Of a stretch of DNA of 64,000 nucleotides, positions 17,547 through 25,997 are shown one piece after another (the stretch's first letter is position 1; every line of letters starts with the position of its first letter). Where the stretch lies: the NCBI GenBank assembly GCA_036677805.1, contig JAVBVS010000027.1, positions 1 to 64,000 of the forward strand, written 5' to 3'. The DNA is from SIG78 sp036677805. GTDB taxonomy: Bacteria > Verrucomicrobiota > Lentisphaeria > Victivallales > Victivallaceae. Both the position numbers and the translations under genes were made by a program. A model generated the notes under the pieces. It did not search any database. It was not told the DNA's origin and was given only the letters and a program-made list of their open reading frames with translations.

Positions 17547-19676
17547 CTATAGCGTTAAAACACTCGTTTTGAAAAAATTCCGGACCGCGTGTTTTTCTTC
17601 ACATCGCACCAGCAGTCCGATTCGCCGTTCATCGGCAAGCAATGCCGCCATATGGGACACGTATTCCAGATACAAATCCCGGCCATGGCGCGGGCAGACA
17701 CTGAGAATGACCACCCGGACCGGCGGCAGCTCGCCGGAACGGCCCGGGAATCCGGTTCGGCAGATGCCGATGGCCGATGTCAGTTTGTCCGCTCCATCGG
17801 TTCTGGCATGCGGCAGCGCGAGCCCACCGGGAAAACAACTTGACGAAACAGCTTCATTGGCCAGAATATCGTTGATACAGAGCAGCGGATTCCGAACCTG
17901 ATTCCCGTCATTCAGGACATTGACCAGCTTGATGATCGCATCTTCATAGGAGTTGGCCTGGAAATCCGTCACGACGCAGCCCGGCGGTACAATCGCGTCG
18001 AATCCGGCAACAATCCTGTCATCACGCTTCAACCCGGACAAGTCTGAATCGCACAGCAAATCCGTGAAACGGCCTTCCGAATTCAGTTCCCGCAACCGGT
18101 TGATATTGGCGTGAAGGTCGGCCACCGTTTCGCGAATAACCGCCTTGATCCTGAAAACATCGTCGCTTCGGAGCTCAAATTCCAACACCCCGCCGCCGTG
18201 TTTCAGAGAAAATGCTTTATCGCCATAACGAAAATGAATGATTCCGTCGTCATGAATTTCCGAATGCAGAAAGTTTTCCTTTTTGAAGTTCTTCACCAGT
18301 TCGCGCAGAAAAATATCCGCCAACATGACATCCGGCAAAGCATACTCCAGATGCACCGCGCCGGTATCCATCAACTCTTTTTTCACCCCCTTGCCCTTGA
18401 TGCCGAGCGCCATTGCCAACAACGGCGGCGCCGCCAGCGTGGTCAGCAGGGTCATGATGATCACAATCCCGAAAAGCCTGGAATCAATCACCGGAACCTC
18501 ACCGCCGTCCGTCGGCATCATCGTCGTCGCGCCGATACCGGCGATGATCAATGCGACTTCTCCGCGCGGAATCATCCCCATGCCGATCCGCAACGCACCC
18601 AGAAAGTTGAAATTCATCAGCCAGGCCGGCAAGGCGCAACCGATGATCTTGGCCAAAATCGCGAGCAGGCTGTACCACAATCCGAATTTGATGACGGCCG
18701 CATCGCCAAGCACCCGGATATCGACCATCATGCCCATCACGACAAAGAATACCGGTACCAGGAAGCTGTAGACGCCGCGCAATGAACGCTCGATGGAAAA
18801 TGAAATATCGGTCTTGGACAAACACAACCCCATCACATAGGCCCCGACGATCATGGCCAATCCCGCCTGTTCGAAAAATCCGGCCAGCAGCAGCGCTCCC
18901 GCAAAAGCCAGGATCGAAAAAACCCCGGCAGTGTGGCGGGTCCTCAAAATGCGGGCAATTTTATGAGCGAAATAGAGTCCGGCGGCCGTAACCCCGAGCC
19001 AGATTCCAATGCTTTTCAAGGCGATGATCTCGATTCCGCTCCAACCGCCCCCGCCGGCGTCGGACGCCCCGATCATCCCCATGACCACCGCCAGCGCAAT
19101 AATGCCCAGCACGTCGTCAATCACGGCAGCGGCGAGAATCGTGGTGCCCTCCGGTGAATCGATGCTTCTCTTTTCGGAAAGAATCCGGGCGGTGATGCCG
19201 ACGCTGGTGGCGGTGCACAGAATCCCCAGAAACAGCGTCCGGGGATCCGATGGGGCAAAGCCCAGCGACAGTATGCCGAGACCGGCGCCAAAAAGGAAGG
19301 AAACCACCATGCCTCCAATTCCAACCATCGTTCCGGCAATGGAATAACGGAAAAACATCCTCAGATCGGTTTCCAGCCCGGAAATGAAAAGCAGAATGAT
19401 CGAACCGAGAATTGCGATTCCGTAAAGCGGCAGTGACACCGGAATGCCGGTGCCCGAAGCCAGCGGAAACAATCCCTGTTCAAAACCCGGAATACCCCAG
19501 TTCAACGCGCCCAATCCATAGGGGCCGATGAGGATTCCGGCGACTACTTCACCCAAAACGGCGGGAATATGGATTCTGGCGGCGATGCTGCCGCACGCAT
19601 GAGCGGCGAGAATAATCACCCCCAACTGTATGACCAGATATGCAATCTGACCGACGTTGGCAATATTGTCCGACAT
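17547..19676 (-). CDS. CPA2 cation/proton antiporter fused to a PTS EIIA domain
   Basis: The 709-residue protein has an N-terminal Na+/H+ exchanger domain (about 1-440) with some twelve membrane helices and the CPA2 signatures HIPAVLGEVVAGILIGPYGLG, ILAAAVIDDVLGI (two-Asp ion site) and GMIPRGEVALIIAGIG. The C-terminus (about 560-709) is a PTS EIIA type-2 domain with the phosphorylatable His623 in GGLALPHARTDG. I infer that transport is controlled by a nitrogen-type PTS phosphorelay or uses the domain as a sensor. ATG 19676 has AAGGA upstream; the frame stays open further 5' without a good start. Its 5' leader contains a terminator and possible structured RNA. Confidence 0.85.
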   Translation of the reverse strand: MSDNIANVGQIAYLVIQLGVIILAAHACGSIAARIHIPAVLGEVVAGILIGPYGLGALNWGIPGFEQGLFPLASGTGIPVSLPLYGIAILGSIILLFISGLETDLRMFFRYSIAGTMVGIGGMVVSFLFGAGLGILSLGFAPSDPRTLFLGILCTATSVGITARILSEKRSIDSPEGTTILAAAVIDDVLGIIALAVVMGMIGASDAGGGGWSGIEIIALKSIGIWLGVTAAGLYFAHKIARILRTRHTAGVFSILAFAGALLLAGFFEQAGLAMIVGAYVMGLCLSKTDISFSIERSLRGVYSFLVPVFFVVMGMMVDIRVLGDAAVIKFGLWYSLLAILAKIIGCALPAWLMNFNFLGALRIGMGMIPRGEVALIIAGIGATTMMPTDGGEVPVIDSRLFGIVIIMTLLTTLAAPPLLAMALGIKGKGVKKELMDTGAVHLEYALPDVMLADIFLRELVKNFKKENFLHSEIHDDGIIHFRYGDKAFSLKHGGGVLEFELRSDDVFRIKAVIRETVADLHANINRLRELNSEGRFTDLLCDSDLSGLKRDDRIVAGFDAIVPPGCVVTDFQANSYEDAIIKLVNVLNDGNQVRNPLLCINDILANEAVSSSCFPGGLALPHARTDGADKLTSAIGICRTGFPGRSGELPPVRVVILSVCPRHGRDLYLEYVSHMAALLADERRIGLLVRCEEKHAVRNFFKTSVLTL

Positions 19677-19870
19677 GTTGTTTCCTTCCGACTGGAAAAA
19701 ATCGTAATCGACGCCATTGCGGCGCCATGATAATGAGAAGAATGTACCGGATGAATTTCCGCGCAAAAGATTCCGCGATTCAGGCCGGTATCGCAGGCTG
19801 TCTCGCCGCCGGATGCAGACAATGAAAAAGCAGTTGCCGTTTTTATTTCGGAAAGAACAAAACAGCACCG

Positions 19871-19892
19871 GACGGCCCGATAGCGGGCCGTC
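19871..19892 (-). terminator. Intrinsic terminator 195 bp before the antiporter gene
   Basis: A perfect 9-bp stem GACGGCCCG/CGGGCCGTC with a CTAT loop is followed on the minus strand by CGGTGCTGTTTTGTTCTTTC. It lies between the promoter at 20166-20193 and the antiporter start, so it either ends a separate short transcript or acts as an attenuator. Confidence 0.6.
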
Positions 19893-20160
19893 AAACTGAA
19901 ATCAGTTGCTGCCGACGGCAGAACCATCCGGCGGATTGTAGACGACGTCAAGAAACATGAAGAAATGGGCGGCGACTGCGGCAACAGAATCGGGCGTCCG
20001 AGGCAGGGACGATAAAAACGCCATCCGGAAGCAGAAGCTTCCGACTGTTTCAAAGGCACAGAAAATATAGTGGAAACATTTGATTTTCATCGGATTCCGG
20101 GAGACAGTCGGAGATAAGTCACCACGCCCCGAGAGGCGCCATTCCAACCTTCGGAATGGT
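19893..20160 (-). other. Short terminated transcript or leader upstream of the antiporter
   Basis: Transcription from the promoter at 20166-20193 would yield a roughly 290-nt RNA ending at the hairpin 19871-19892. It starts with the hairpin CCATTCC-GAAGGTT-GGAATGG and has a long-range complement CCGACTG/CAGTCGG (about 20105-20111 with 20041-20047). A 62-codon frame from ATG 20090 (MKIKCFHYIFCAF...) follows GGAATCCG but resembles no family. It could be a small ORF mRNA, an ncRNA, or a regulatory leader for the ion antiporter; the sequence alone does not decide. Confidence 0.4.
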
Positions 20161-20165
20161 ATTTT

Positions 20166-20193
20166 ACTATAGCACGATTATCGCAGAATGCAA
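20166..20193 (-). promoter_or_regulatory. Promoter with palindromic spacer element shared with the kinase promoter
   Basis: Minus-strand -35 TTGCAT (20188-20193), 16-bp spacer and -10 TATAGT (20166-20171). The spacer contains TGCGATAATCGTG (plus 20173-20185), identical in sequence and in distance from the -10 to the element in the hybrid-kinase promoter at 6215-6242. Confidence 0.55.
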
Positions 20194-20280
20194 GGCGGCG
20201 GCAATCGCCGTCCGGACCGGTCAGGCATCGAGTCCGACGGCAACGCACCGCGGCGACAACCCCTTCCCGAGCCATGCCGG

Positions 20281-20553
20281 CTACGGTGCGGCGGCGACCC
20301 GCTGCCGGGCGGCCGCCAGCTCACCGGCGGCGAAGAACCTCAACTCGCAGCGTAGCAAAGGCGCAATCCCCTTTTCCACGAAAATGTGCAATGCCACGTC
20401 GTCCGAAACCATTGCGATGCGGCGAATGAATTCGTGATTTTCCCGAATGAATTCGATATGCGCCGCCACTGCGTCGAGATCGCGCCAACCGGGAAACTCG
20501 CCCAGCGTCACCACAACACCGCGGGCGATGGTGATCCGATGCTATATACGGAT
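20281..20553 (-). pseudogene. SpoIIAA-like (STAS) protein remnant, N-terminus missing
   Basis: The frame reads VVTLGEFPGWRDLDAVAAHI, then RIAMVSDDVALHIFV and ELRFFAAGELAAARQRVAA, which match the C-terminal two-thirds of SpoIIAA-like proteins (PF11964). Translation is blocked upstream by a TAG at about 20551-20553, where the conserved N-terminal strand should be. The upstream sequence belongs to a different gene fragment in another frame. I read this as a 5'-truncated remnant. Confidence 0.6.
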
Positions 20554-20758
20554 GGGCCAATACTGATTCAAATGAAAAATTCACGTATCTGATCAGATAC
20601 AGTTCTTTCAGAAAATCGGTCATGACTGCGGAAGCATATGAGTTCACCGTTTCCGGTTCGACTTGAATGTAATCGCCATCAGCGGTCAATATTCTGCCAT
20701 CAAGAAATGGCGCTTTTACGCAATCAGGATAGGAGCAAGCCTGAACAAATTCAAGCAA
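20540..20758 (-). pseudogene. Fragment resembling a zeta-toxin-like kinase
   Basis: In a frame different from the SpoIIAA remnant, the segment VNSYASAVMTDFLKELYLIR followed by NFSFESVLAHPYIASD resembles the middle of zeta-toxin-like P-loop proteins (NSY..A...DFLR....SFSFETVMSHPSK). The Walker A part is absent and the frame loses similarity after IASD. Both ends are therefore missing. The family call rests on recalled motifs only. Confidence 0.42.
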
Positions 20759-20818
20759 TTCCTACAACACGCAGCAGCTTCACTCGGCATGATCAGGCTA
20801 ATTACGAAAAAGTTAAAA

Positions 20819-20894
20819 TGGTACCCGGGGGCGGAATCGAACCGCCGACCAAAAGTTTAGGAAACTTCTGCTCTATCCACTGAGCTACCCAGGC
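20819..20894 (-). tRNA. tRNA-Arg (anticodon CCT)
   Basis: The 76-nt cloverleaf folds with acceptor GCCTGGG/CCCGGGT, D stem GCTC/GAGC, anticodon stem GAAGT/ACTTT with loop TTCCTAA (anticodon CCT at plus 20859-20861), and T arm GGCGG-TTCGATT-CCGCC. The 3' CCA is encoded (20819-20821). It reads AGG codons. The two truncated gene remnants lie directly beyond its 3' end. Confidence 0.95.
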
Positions 20895-21011
20895 CGATCA
20901 CAAGCACCGACCGTTTGCGAACGGAATGACCGCCCTTTCCCCGGTCGGCCGGATTTTCTCCGAATCGGCCTCTCCGGCAATAATTCCTCTTTCGCTGATG
21001 TCAGGTTGTAT

Positions 21012-21040
21012 AACATAGCCTCGGAATCCCGATTTTTCAA
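21012..21040 (-). promoter_or_regulatory. Possible promoter for the tRNA gene
   Basis: Minus-strand -35 TTGAAA (21035-21040), 17-bp spacer and -10 TATGTT (21012-21017) lie about 120 bp before tRNA-Arg in a stretch (20895-21107) with no gene. The distance is long for a tRNA promoter, so the call is tentative. Confidence 0.35.
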
Positions 21041-21107
21041 ACCTGCGGCCGAAATTCCCGAACAATATTCCCGTTCACTTTTTTCATTGGCAGCGCAGCA
21101 GAGCTCA

Positions 21108-21132
21108 TTCCCCGGCGACAAACGCCGGGGAA
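21108..21132 (-). terminator. GC-rich hairpin at the end of the thi operon
   Basis: A perfect 10-bp inverted repeat TTCCCCGGCG/CGCCGGGGAA with a 5-nt loop lies 36 bp after the thiH stop. There is no T-run, so it may work as a factor-assisted terminator or an RNA 3' stabiliser. Confidence 0.5.
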
Positions 21133-21167
21133 CAGGAGAGGCGAAAAGAGCATGGATACTGCGAAGC

Positions 21168-22268
21168 CTAGATGCGGTTGTCCCAGGTTTTGAAGACCAC
21201 CTGCTGGCCGTGAAGGCGGATGGCGGAATAGACTTCCGCCGGAGAACGGGAGTCGTTGAGGGTGAATTGAGCGACGTCACGGTCGGCCAGAACCGCGTAG
21301 CCGCCCGGCGTCACCCGCGAGCCCGCGCTCATGTTGTCCGCGGCGCTCAGTACGATCCGGTCCCGGAATTCGGGCGCTTCACGGGTCGATACCGTCATGC
21401 CGCATTCGGGAAAAACGATCCGGAAAGCCAGCATCATCTGCTCCAGTTCGGCTTCATTCACCGGACAGGCCGGTTGAAAACCATCGCTCACCGGCGTAAT
21501 CCGGGGAAAGGCGAACTGTACCTTGCTCCGATAACACTCCTTCATCAGATACAGCGCGTGCGCCCCCAGACTCGCCGCCTCCAGACGCCAGTCGGCCAAG
21601 CCGAGCAGAAACGCCACCCCCAGCGTGCGGAACCCCGCCCTGCCCGCCCGCAGCTGCGTCCCGACCCGGTAATCGTAATCGCGCTTCGGCCCGGCGGGAT
21701 GAAGCTCCCGGTAAAGCGCCTGATCGTAGGTTTCCTGAAAACAGGTCAGCCCCTCGTAGCCGGCGGCGAAAAGCGCGCGATAGCCCGCCTCGTCCTGCGG
21801 GGCCACTTCAAGCGCGAGATAGGAAAAGCGCTCCCGGAGCATCCGCCCAACCTCGCAGAGGAACTCCACGGTCATATGTTTCGGATCCTCCCCGGCCACG
21901 ATCAGCAGCGAATCAATGCCGTTCTGACGGATGGCGTCGCATTCGCGGCGGATTTCATCGAGGGTCAGAATTTTCCGTTCCGCATGATGATGGATGTTGA
22001 AATCACAGTATTTGCAGGAATTGACGCAAGTGTTGGAAATGTAGAGCGGCGCATAGACCGAAACCGTCCTGCCGTAATAACGCCGCCGCGCCAGCGTCGC
22101 CACTTGACGCATCGCGTCAAGCGCTTCCGTTGCGGCGGGAGCAAGCAGGTTGAGCAGGTCGAAGTAATCGCGCCGCTCCTTGTCCAGAGACGCCGCCACC
22201 GCCGCGGGGGTGACGGAGGCGTAATAGTCGGCGATCCATCCGGCGGAAAATTTCAGTTCGGGAAACAT
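21168..22268 (-). CDS. thiH: 2-iminoacetate synthase (tyrosine lyase), radical SAM
   Basis: The 366-residue enzyme cleaves tyrosine to dehydroglycine (2-iminoacetate) and p-cresol for the thiazole half of thiamine in anaerobes. The radical SAM motif is the CX3CX2C in NTCVNSCKYCDFNIHHHAER, and the family segments DSLLIVAGEDPKHM and LTCFQETYDQALYRELHPAG are present. No HydG-specific C-terminal cluster domain is seen, so ThiH is preferred over HydG. It is the last gene of the operon and follows thiG by 12 bp. Confidence 0.92.
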   Translation of the reverse strand: MFPELKFSAGWIADYYASVTPAAVAASLDKERRDYFDLLNLLAPAATEALDAMRQVATLARRRYYGRTVSVYAPLYISNTCVNSCKYCDFNIHHHAERKILTLDEIRRECDAIRQNGIDSLLIVAGEDPKHMTVEFLCEVGRMLRERFSYLALEVAPQDEAGYRALFAAGYEGLTCFQETYDQALYRELHPAGPKRDYDYRVGTQLRAGRAGFRTLGVAFLLGLADWRLEAASLGAHALYLMKECYRSKVQFAFPRITPVSDGFQPACPVNEAELEQMMLAFRIVFPECGMTVSTREAPEFRDRIVLSAADNMSAGSRVTPGGYAVLADRDVAQFTLNDSRSPAEVYSAIRLHGQQVVFKTWDNRI

Positions 22269-22280
22269 GCTTCGCCCGCC

Positions 22281-23054
22281 TTACTTGAAAAGGTCGAAGG
22301 TGTGCAGCGGACTGGTCGCCGCGGCCAGACGCCCGGCGGCCGGAGGGCCGGATTGCAGCCCCAGCTCCGCCGCGCGCACCGCCAGCTTGAAGGCTTCGGC
22401 CATGCGCACCGGATCGGCGGCGGCGGCCACCGCGGTATTGACCAGCACCGCGTCCGCGCCAAGCTCAATCGCCTCCGCCGCGTGGGACGGCAGGCCGATC
22501 CCGGCGTCCACAATCACCGGGATATGGCTCTGCTCGACGATGATTTCGATCATGGCGCGGGTGCGAATGCCCTGATTGGAGCCGATGGGCGAACCCAGCG
22601 GCATCACCGCCGCCGCCCCGGCCTCCTCCAGCCGTCGGGCCAGCACCGGATCGGCGTTGATGTAGGGCAACACCACCAGTCCGCGCCCGGCGAGGAGTTC
22701 GACCGCCTTCAAGGTTTCGATCGGGTCGGGCAGCAGATAACGGGCGTCAGGATGAATTTCGAGCTTGATCCAGCGGAATCCGGCGGCCTCGCCGAGGCGC
22801 GCGATGCGCACCGCCTCCTCCGCGTTGCGCGCGCCAGAGGTATTGAGCATGACCTCGATCCGGCCGCGGTCGATGGCGCGCAGGATATCGTCGTGGGCCG
22901 CGTCGTCCGGGTTCACCCGGGTCAGCGCAGTGGTGACCAGTTCGGTCTCCGAAGATTCAAGCGCGGCCTGAAACAATGCGGTGGAGGCGAATTTGCCGGT
23001 GCCGAGAAAAAAACGATTGGCAAACCGGCGGCCGGCGATTACAAGTTCTTTCAT
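22281..23054 (-). CDS. thiG: Thiazole synthase
   Basis: The 257-residue TIM barrel begins KELVIAGRRFANRFFLGTGKF and contains MLNTSGARNAEEAVRIARLG, LPYINADPVLARRLEEAG and VDAGIGLPSHAAEAIELGAD, all typical ThiG blocks, including the substrate-binding Lys in WIKLEIH. It joins 1-deoxy-xylulose-5-phosphate, dehydroglycine from ThiH and sulfur from ThiS thiocarboxylate. I chose ATG 23054, which has AAGGA nearby; the upstream in-frame ATG at 23093 overlaps thiF. Confidence 0.93.
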   Translation of the reverse strand: MKELVIAGRRFANRFFLGTGKFASTALFQAALESSETELVTTALTRVNPDDAAHDDILRAIDRGRIEVMLNTSGARNAEEAVRIARLGEAAGFRWIKLEIHPDARYLLPDPIETLKAVELLAGRGLVVLPYINADPVLARRLEEAGAAAVMPLGSPIGSNQGIRTRAMIEIIVEQSHIPVIVDAGIGLPSHAAEAIELGADAVLVNTAVAAAADPVRMAEAFKLAVRAAELGLQSGPPAAGRLAAATSPLHTFDLFK

Positions 23055-23089
23055 GATGTCATCCTTGATGCTTAAGCGGAAAAACCGCG

Positions 23090-23695
23090 TCAAAGTTCCT
23101 GTTTCAACAGTGTGGCGACGATGCTGTTGGCCTGCATGGCGGCAGCGATGCCGACGCGCGGCGACGCCGGGAAAAGGTGGCTTCCGGGATCGACCCCGCG
23201 TTCCAGATCGCCGATCAGAATCAGATTCGCCCCCACCCGCCGAAGCTTGAGCGCGCCGGAGCGGCCCCAGCCGGCAATGCCGCTGACCGAAACCACCGTT
23301 TTGCCCGTCGGCAGCAGTTCGCGCAGCAACATGGTTTTGGCCGCCGCGGCATCGAACGCTTCGGCAACGATAACGCAGCGGGCGAAAAGCGCATGGATAT
23401 TGTCGCCGTCAATCCGGAGATCATGCATTTCCAGCTCCAGATCAGGTTCAATCCGCAACAAATTTTCCTTCAACGCCTCGACCTTCCTGCGTCCGATCTG
23501 GTCGCGAAAGAAGAATTGCCGGTTCAGATTGCCGGGCGCGACCGTATCGAAATCCGCAATCACCAAACGCCGCAATCCGGCACGCACCAGATGGGCCGCG
23601 CAATTGGAACCGAGGCCGCCGGCACCGGCGATCCCGACCACGGCGGTTTCAAGTACGGCGCGCTCCGCCGGCGACAGATTGAGATTGGCCGGCAT
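23090..23695 (-). CDS. thiF: Sulfur-carrier adenylyltransferase ThiF (short form)
   Basis: The 201-residue E1-like protein has the nucleotide-binding GIAGAGGLGSNCAAHLVRAG and ADFDTVAPGNLNRQFFFRDQ with the conserved Arg/Gln. It activates the C-terminal Gly-Gly of ThiS by adenylation. It is the compact ThiF form seen with ThiS, ThiG and ThiH in anaerobes, shorter than MoeB-like E1 proteins, and lacks the CxxC zinc motifs. The start is 4 bp after the thiS stop. Confidence 0.9.
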   Translation of the reverse strand: MPANLNLSPAERAVLETAVVGIAGAGGLGSNCAAHLVRAGLRRLVIADFDTVAPGNLNRQFFFRDQIGRRKVEALKENLLRIEPDLELEMHDLRIDGDNIHALFARCVIVAEAFDAAAAKTMLLRELLPTGKTVVSVSGIAGWGRSGALKLRRVGANLILIGDLERGVDPGSHLFPASPRVGIAAAMQANSIVATLLKQEL

Positions 23696-23699
23696 GACT

Positions 23700-23897
23700 C
23701 TAGCCCCCCGTCACGATTCGGAAAACATCAAGCGTGCTCCCCTCGGCAAGCGGGGCATGCAACGCCGCTTCGCCCTGGCAGATGTCGCCGTTGAATTCCA
23801 CAATTGCGGATTCGGCGTCGATGCCCTGCTCTGCCAGCAAAGCGGCCACCGTCGCGGCGGCGGTCGTCAGCGGCCGCCCCTGAAAAATGATGTTCAT
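23700..23897 (-). CDS. thiS: Sulfur carrier protein ThiS
   Basis: The 65-residue ubiquitin-like protein starts MNIIFQGRPLTT and ends RIVTGG, the diglycine that becomes a thiocarboxylate. ATG 23897 has GAGGAAAA upstream and gives the expected family length; a start at 23921 would add nine residues overlapping bioB. It supplies sulfur to ThiG. Confidence 0.92.
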   Translation of the reverse strand: MNIIFQGRPLTTAAATVAALLAEQGIDAESAIVEFNGDICQGEAALHAPLAEGSTLDVFRIVTGG

Positions 23898-23913
23898 CGG
23901 ATTTTCCTCGCCT

Positions 23914-24912
23914 TCAATCATTGTCGGTAAAACGGGCCAGACGTTCCAGAAACTCCCGGTCCTCGGCCACGCTCCGGCCCCGGGTGGTGAGATAGCCGCC
24001 GGTAATCATGCTGTTCATGCCCGCAAGCATCAGCAGGCCCTGAAAATCCTTCATTGCGGTTTCCCGACCGGCGGCGAATTTGAGCATCTTCGCCGGGTTG
24101 ACCAGCCGGAAGATCGCAAACGCCTTGGCCACTTCGGCCGGTTCCATCACCGGCAGATTCTCCAGCGGCGTGCCTTTGATCGGCAGCAGCACGTTGAGCG
24201 GAATGCCGTCGACCTCGAGATCACGGCAGGCGACCGCCATCTTGACCCGGTCCTCCCAGCTTTCGCCGAGGCCGAAAATGCCGCCGCAACAAATGCTCAC
24301 GCCATATTTCTGAAGATAGCGGATGGTCTGAATCTTGGCCACCACCGAATGCGTGCTGGCGATCAGTTCGGCATAGCGGTCGGGATTGGTCTGGAGATTC
24401 ATGTTGTAGCGCCAGGCGCCGTGTTCGGCCAGCAGCCGCGCGGTTTCCTCCGACAGAATACCGATCGAAACGCAGATTTTCAGCTCCGGCAATTCCCGGT
24501 GCAACCCATCCATCGCATCGAGAATCCGGCGGAACTCGGCGGTTGCTTCGGTATAGCCCCAGCCGCTGGTCACGATACCGTAGGTGCGGACGCCTTCGTC
24601 GTAAATCTTGCGGGCGCCGGCGACAATGGCCTCGGGCGCCAGCAGATCGTAGGTTTCGATGCCGGTGTCGTGACACCCGGACTGGGCGCAGAAGCGACAG
24701 TTCTGGGAGCAGACGCCGGACTTGGCGTTGATGATCGAACACGGCACGATCTTGGGCGCGAACTTGTCCCGCACCTTGTTGGCCAGCGACACCAGATCGA
24801 GAATGTCGACACCGGAAATTCCGGTCAGCGCCAGCGCCTCGGACTCGGTCAGCTGCCCGCCTTCAAGCACCTTGTAAGCGGTCGCCACCGCCGGATGAAT
24901 CGGGATGGTCAT
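23914..24912 (-). CDS. bioB: Biotin synthase-type radical SAM enzyme
   Basis: The 332-residue protein has the CX3CX2C in SGVCSQNCRFCAQSG, RYNMNLQTNPDRYAELIAST (BioB YNHNLDTS region), CCGGIFGLGES and GIPLNVLLPIKGTPL. AAGRE and GGYLTTRGR resemble the C-terminal BioB blocks. It would insert sulfur into dethiobiotin. No other biotin gene is in the operon and His is replaced by Met in YNMNL, so a related sulfur-insertion role is possible. The start overlaps the hydE stop (ATGA). Confidence 0.78.
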   Translation of the reverse strand: MTIPIHPAVATAYKVLEGGQLTESEALALTGISGVDILDLVSLANKVRDKFAPKIVPCSIINAKSGVCSQNCRFCAQSGCHDTGIETYDLLAPEAIVAGARKIYDEGVRTYGIVTSGWGYTEATAEFRRILDAMDGLHRELPELKICVSIGILSEETARLLAEHGAWRYNMNLQTNPDRYAELIASTHSVVAKIQTIRYLQKYGVSICCGGIFGLGESWEDRVKMAVACRDLEVDGIPLNVLLPIKGTPLENLPVMEPAEVAKAFAIFRLVNPAKMLKFAAGRETAMKDFQGLLMLAGMNSMITGGYLTTRGRSVAEDREFLERLARFTDND

Positions 24913-25997
24913 GATTGCAACGCGTCCTTTCTCCGAAAATGCGGAGGATCGCCGCGCACCCCCCAGTGAATGGTCTCGCCGATGGCGAGCATGCGCCCGG
25001 CGAGGCAGTTCCGGCAGCGGGCGGAATTCTCGTCCAGACAAGGTTTATTTTCATACAACTGATAATGCTTCCGGTACTCGACATCGGTCACATTAGGCAT
25101 CAAAACGTTGGCCCCGGCCAGAATTCCCGCCTCGCGGCCCCGGTCGTCCAACGCCTGAAGCGCGGTCGTGGCCGCGATGTTCACATCGTGCAGATAAAGC
25201 CGCGCCGCCGCGATCATCCGCAGTCCGATTTCGAGCTGCGTCCGATTGAATTCCGGCGTCAGCGTGACATCACGGCCCAGCGGCGCATCGCGGTGCGGCA
25301 GCCACGGCCCCATGCCCAGCATATCCACCCCGACGGCGCGGAAGAATTCAAGATCGGCGGCGAGATCGTCCGGCGTCTGTCCCGGCAAGCCGGTCATCAC
25401 GCCACTGCCGAGCTGATAGCCCAGGCCGCGCAGCGTCAGCAATGCCTCGCGGCGGCGGGCGAACGAGTGATCCGGCGGATGAATCCGGCGGTAAAGCCCG
25501 GGATTGGAGGTTTCGATGCGCAGCAGATAACGGTGCGCTCCGGCTTCGCGCCAGCGGCGATAGACCGCCTCGGACTGTTCGCCCAGACAAAGTGTGATGC
25601 CCAGTTTTTCTCCGGCAAACGTCTTGATCCGGCGCAGAATGCGTTCGATGTAAACCGTATTCTCCTCGGTTTCGATTTCCCCAGACTGAAGCACGACGGA
25701 GCCGTAACGCTGTTCATAGGCCCATTGCGCCATACGTACGGCGTCATCTTCGGCCAGCCGGTAACGGACTACGGCGGCATTGCTCCGGCGAATGCCGCAG
25801 TAGAAACAATCCTTGGCGCAGACATTGCCGAGTTCGATCAGGCCGCGCAGCACCACTTTTTTACCGAAAAGACGGCATTTCAAAGCATAGGCGGCATGAG
25901 CCAACTCCGCCGGATCGACCGCCGTCAGCAGCGCAGCCAGTTCCGCATGGGTCAGACTGAACGGTTTCCTCATGGCTTTTTCAAGCAATGGATTCAT
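24909..25997 (-). CDS. hydE: HydE-type radical SAM protein ([FeFe]-hydrogenase maturase family)
   Basis: The 362-residue protein shows the radical SAM motif in GNVCAKDCFYCGIRR and the HydE-type YGSVVLQSGEIETEENTVYI and RIETSNPGLYRRIHP; MTGLPGQTPDDLAADLEFF and MLGMGPWLPHRDAPLG follow. A second cysteine set near the C-terminus (CLDENSARCRNCLAG) fits the accessory cluster of many HydE proteins. HydE acts in H-cluster assembly, but no hydF, hydG or hydrogenase gene is in the window. The gene is embedded in the thi/bio operon, overlapping its neighbours. Confidence 0.82.
   Translation of the reverse strand: MNPLLEKAMRKPFSLTHAELAALLTAVDPAELAHAAYALKCRLFGKKVVLRGLIELGNVCAKDCFYCGIRRSNAAVVRYRLAEDDAVRMAQWAYEQRYGSVVLQSGEIETEENTVYIERILRRIKTFAGEKLGITLCLGEQSEAVYRRWREAGAHRYLLRIETSNPGLYRRIHPPDHSFARRREALLTLRGLGYQLGSGVMTGLPGQTPDDLAADLEFFRAVGVDMLGMGPWLPHRDAPLGRDVTLTPEFNRTQLEIGLRMIAAARLYLHDVNIAATTALQALDDRGREAGILAGANVLMPNVTDVEYRKHYQLYENKPCLDENSARCRNCLAGRMLAIGETIHWGVRGDPPHFRRKDALQS

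Noticed and set aside
19871..20160. tmRNA, 6S or RNase P RNA in the terminated transcript
   Set aside because: No tRNA-like ends, tag frame, RNase P signature or 6S-like single long hairpin could be found.
21168..22268. HydG instead of ThiH
   Set aside because: The C-terminal cysteine motif and extra ~90 residues of HydG are absent and the neighbours are thiG, thiF and thiS.
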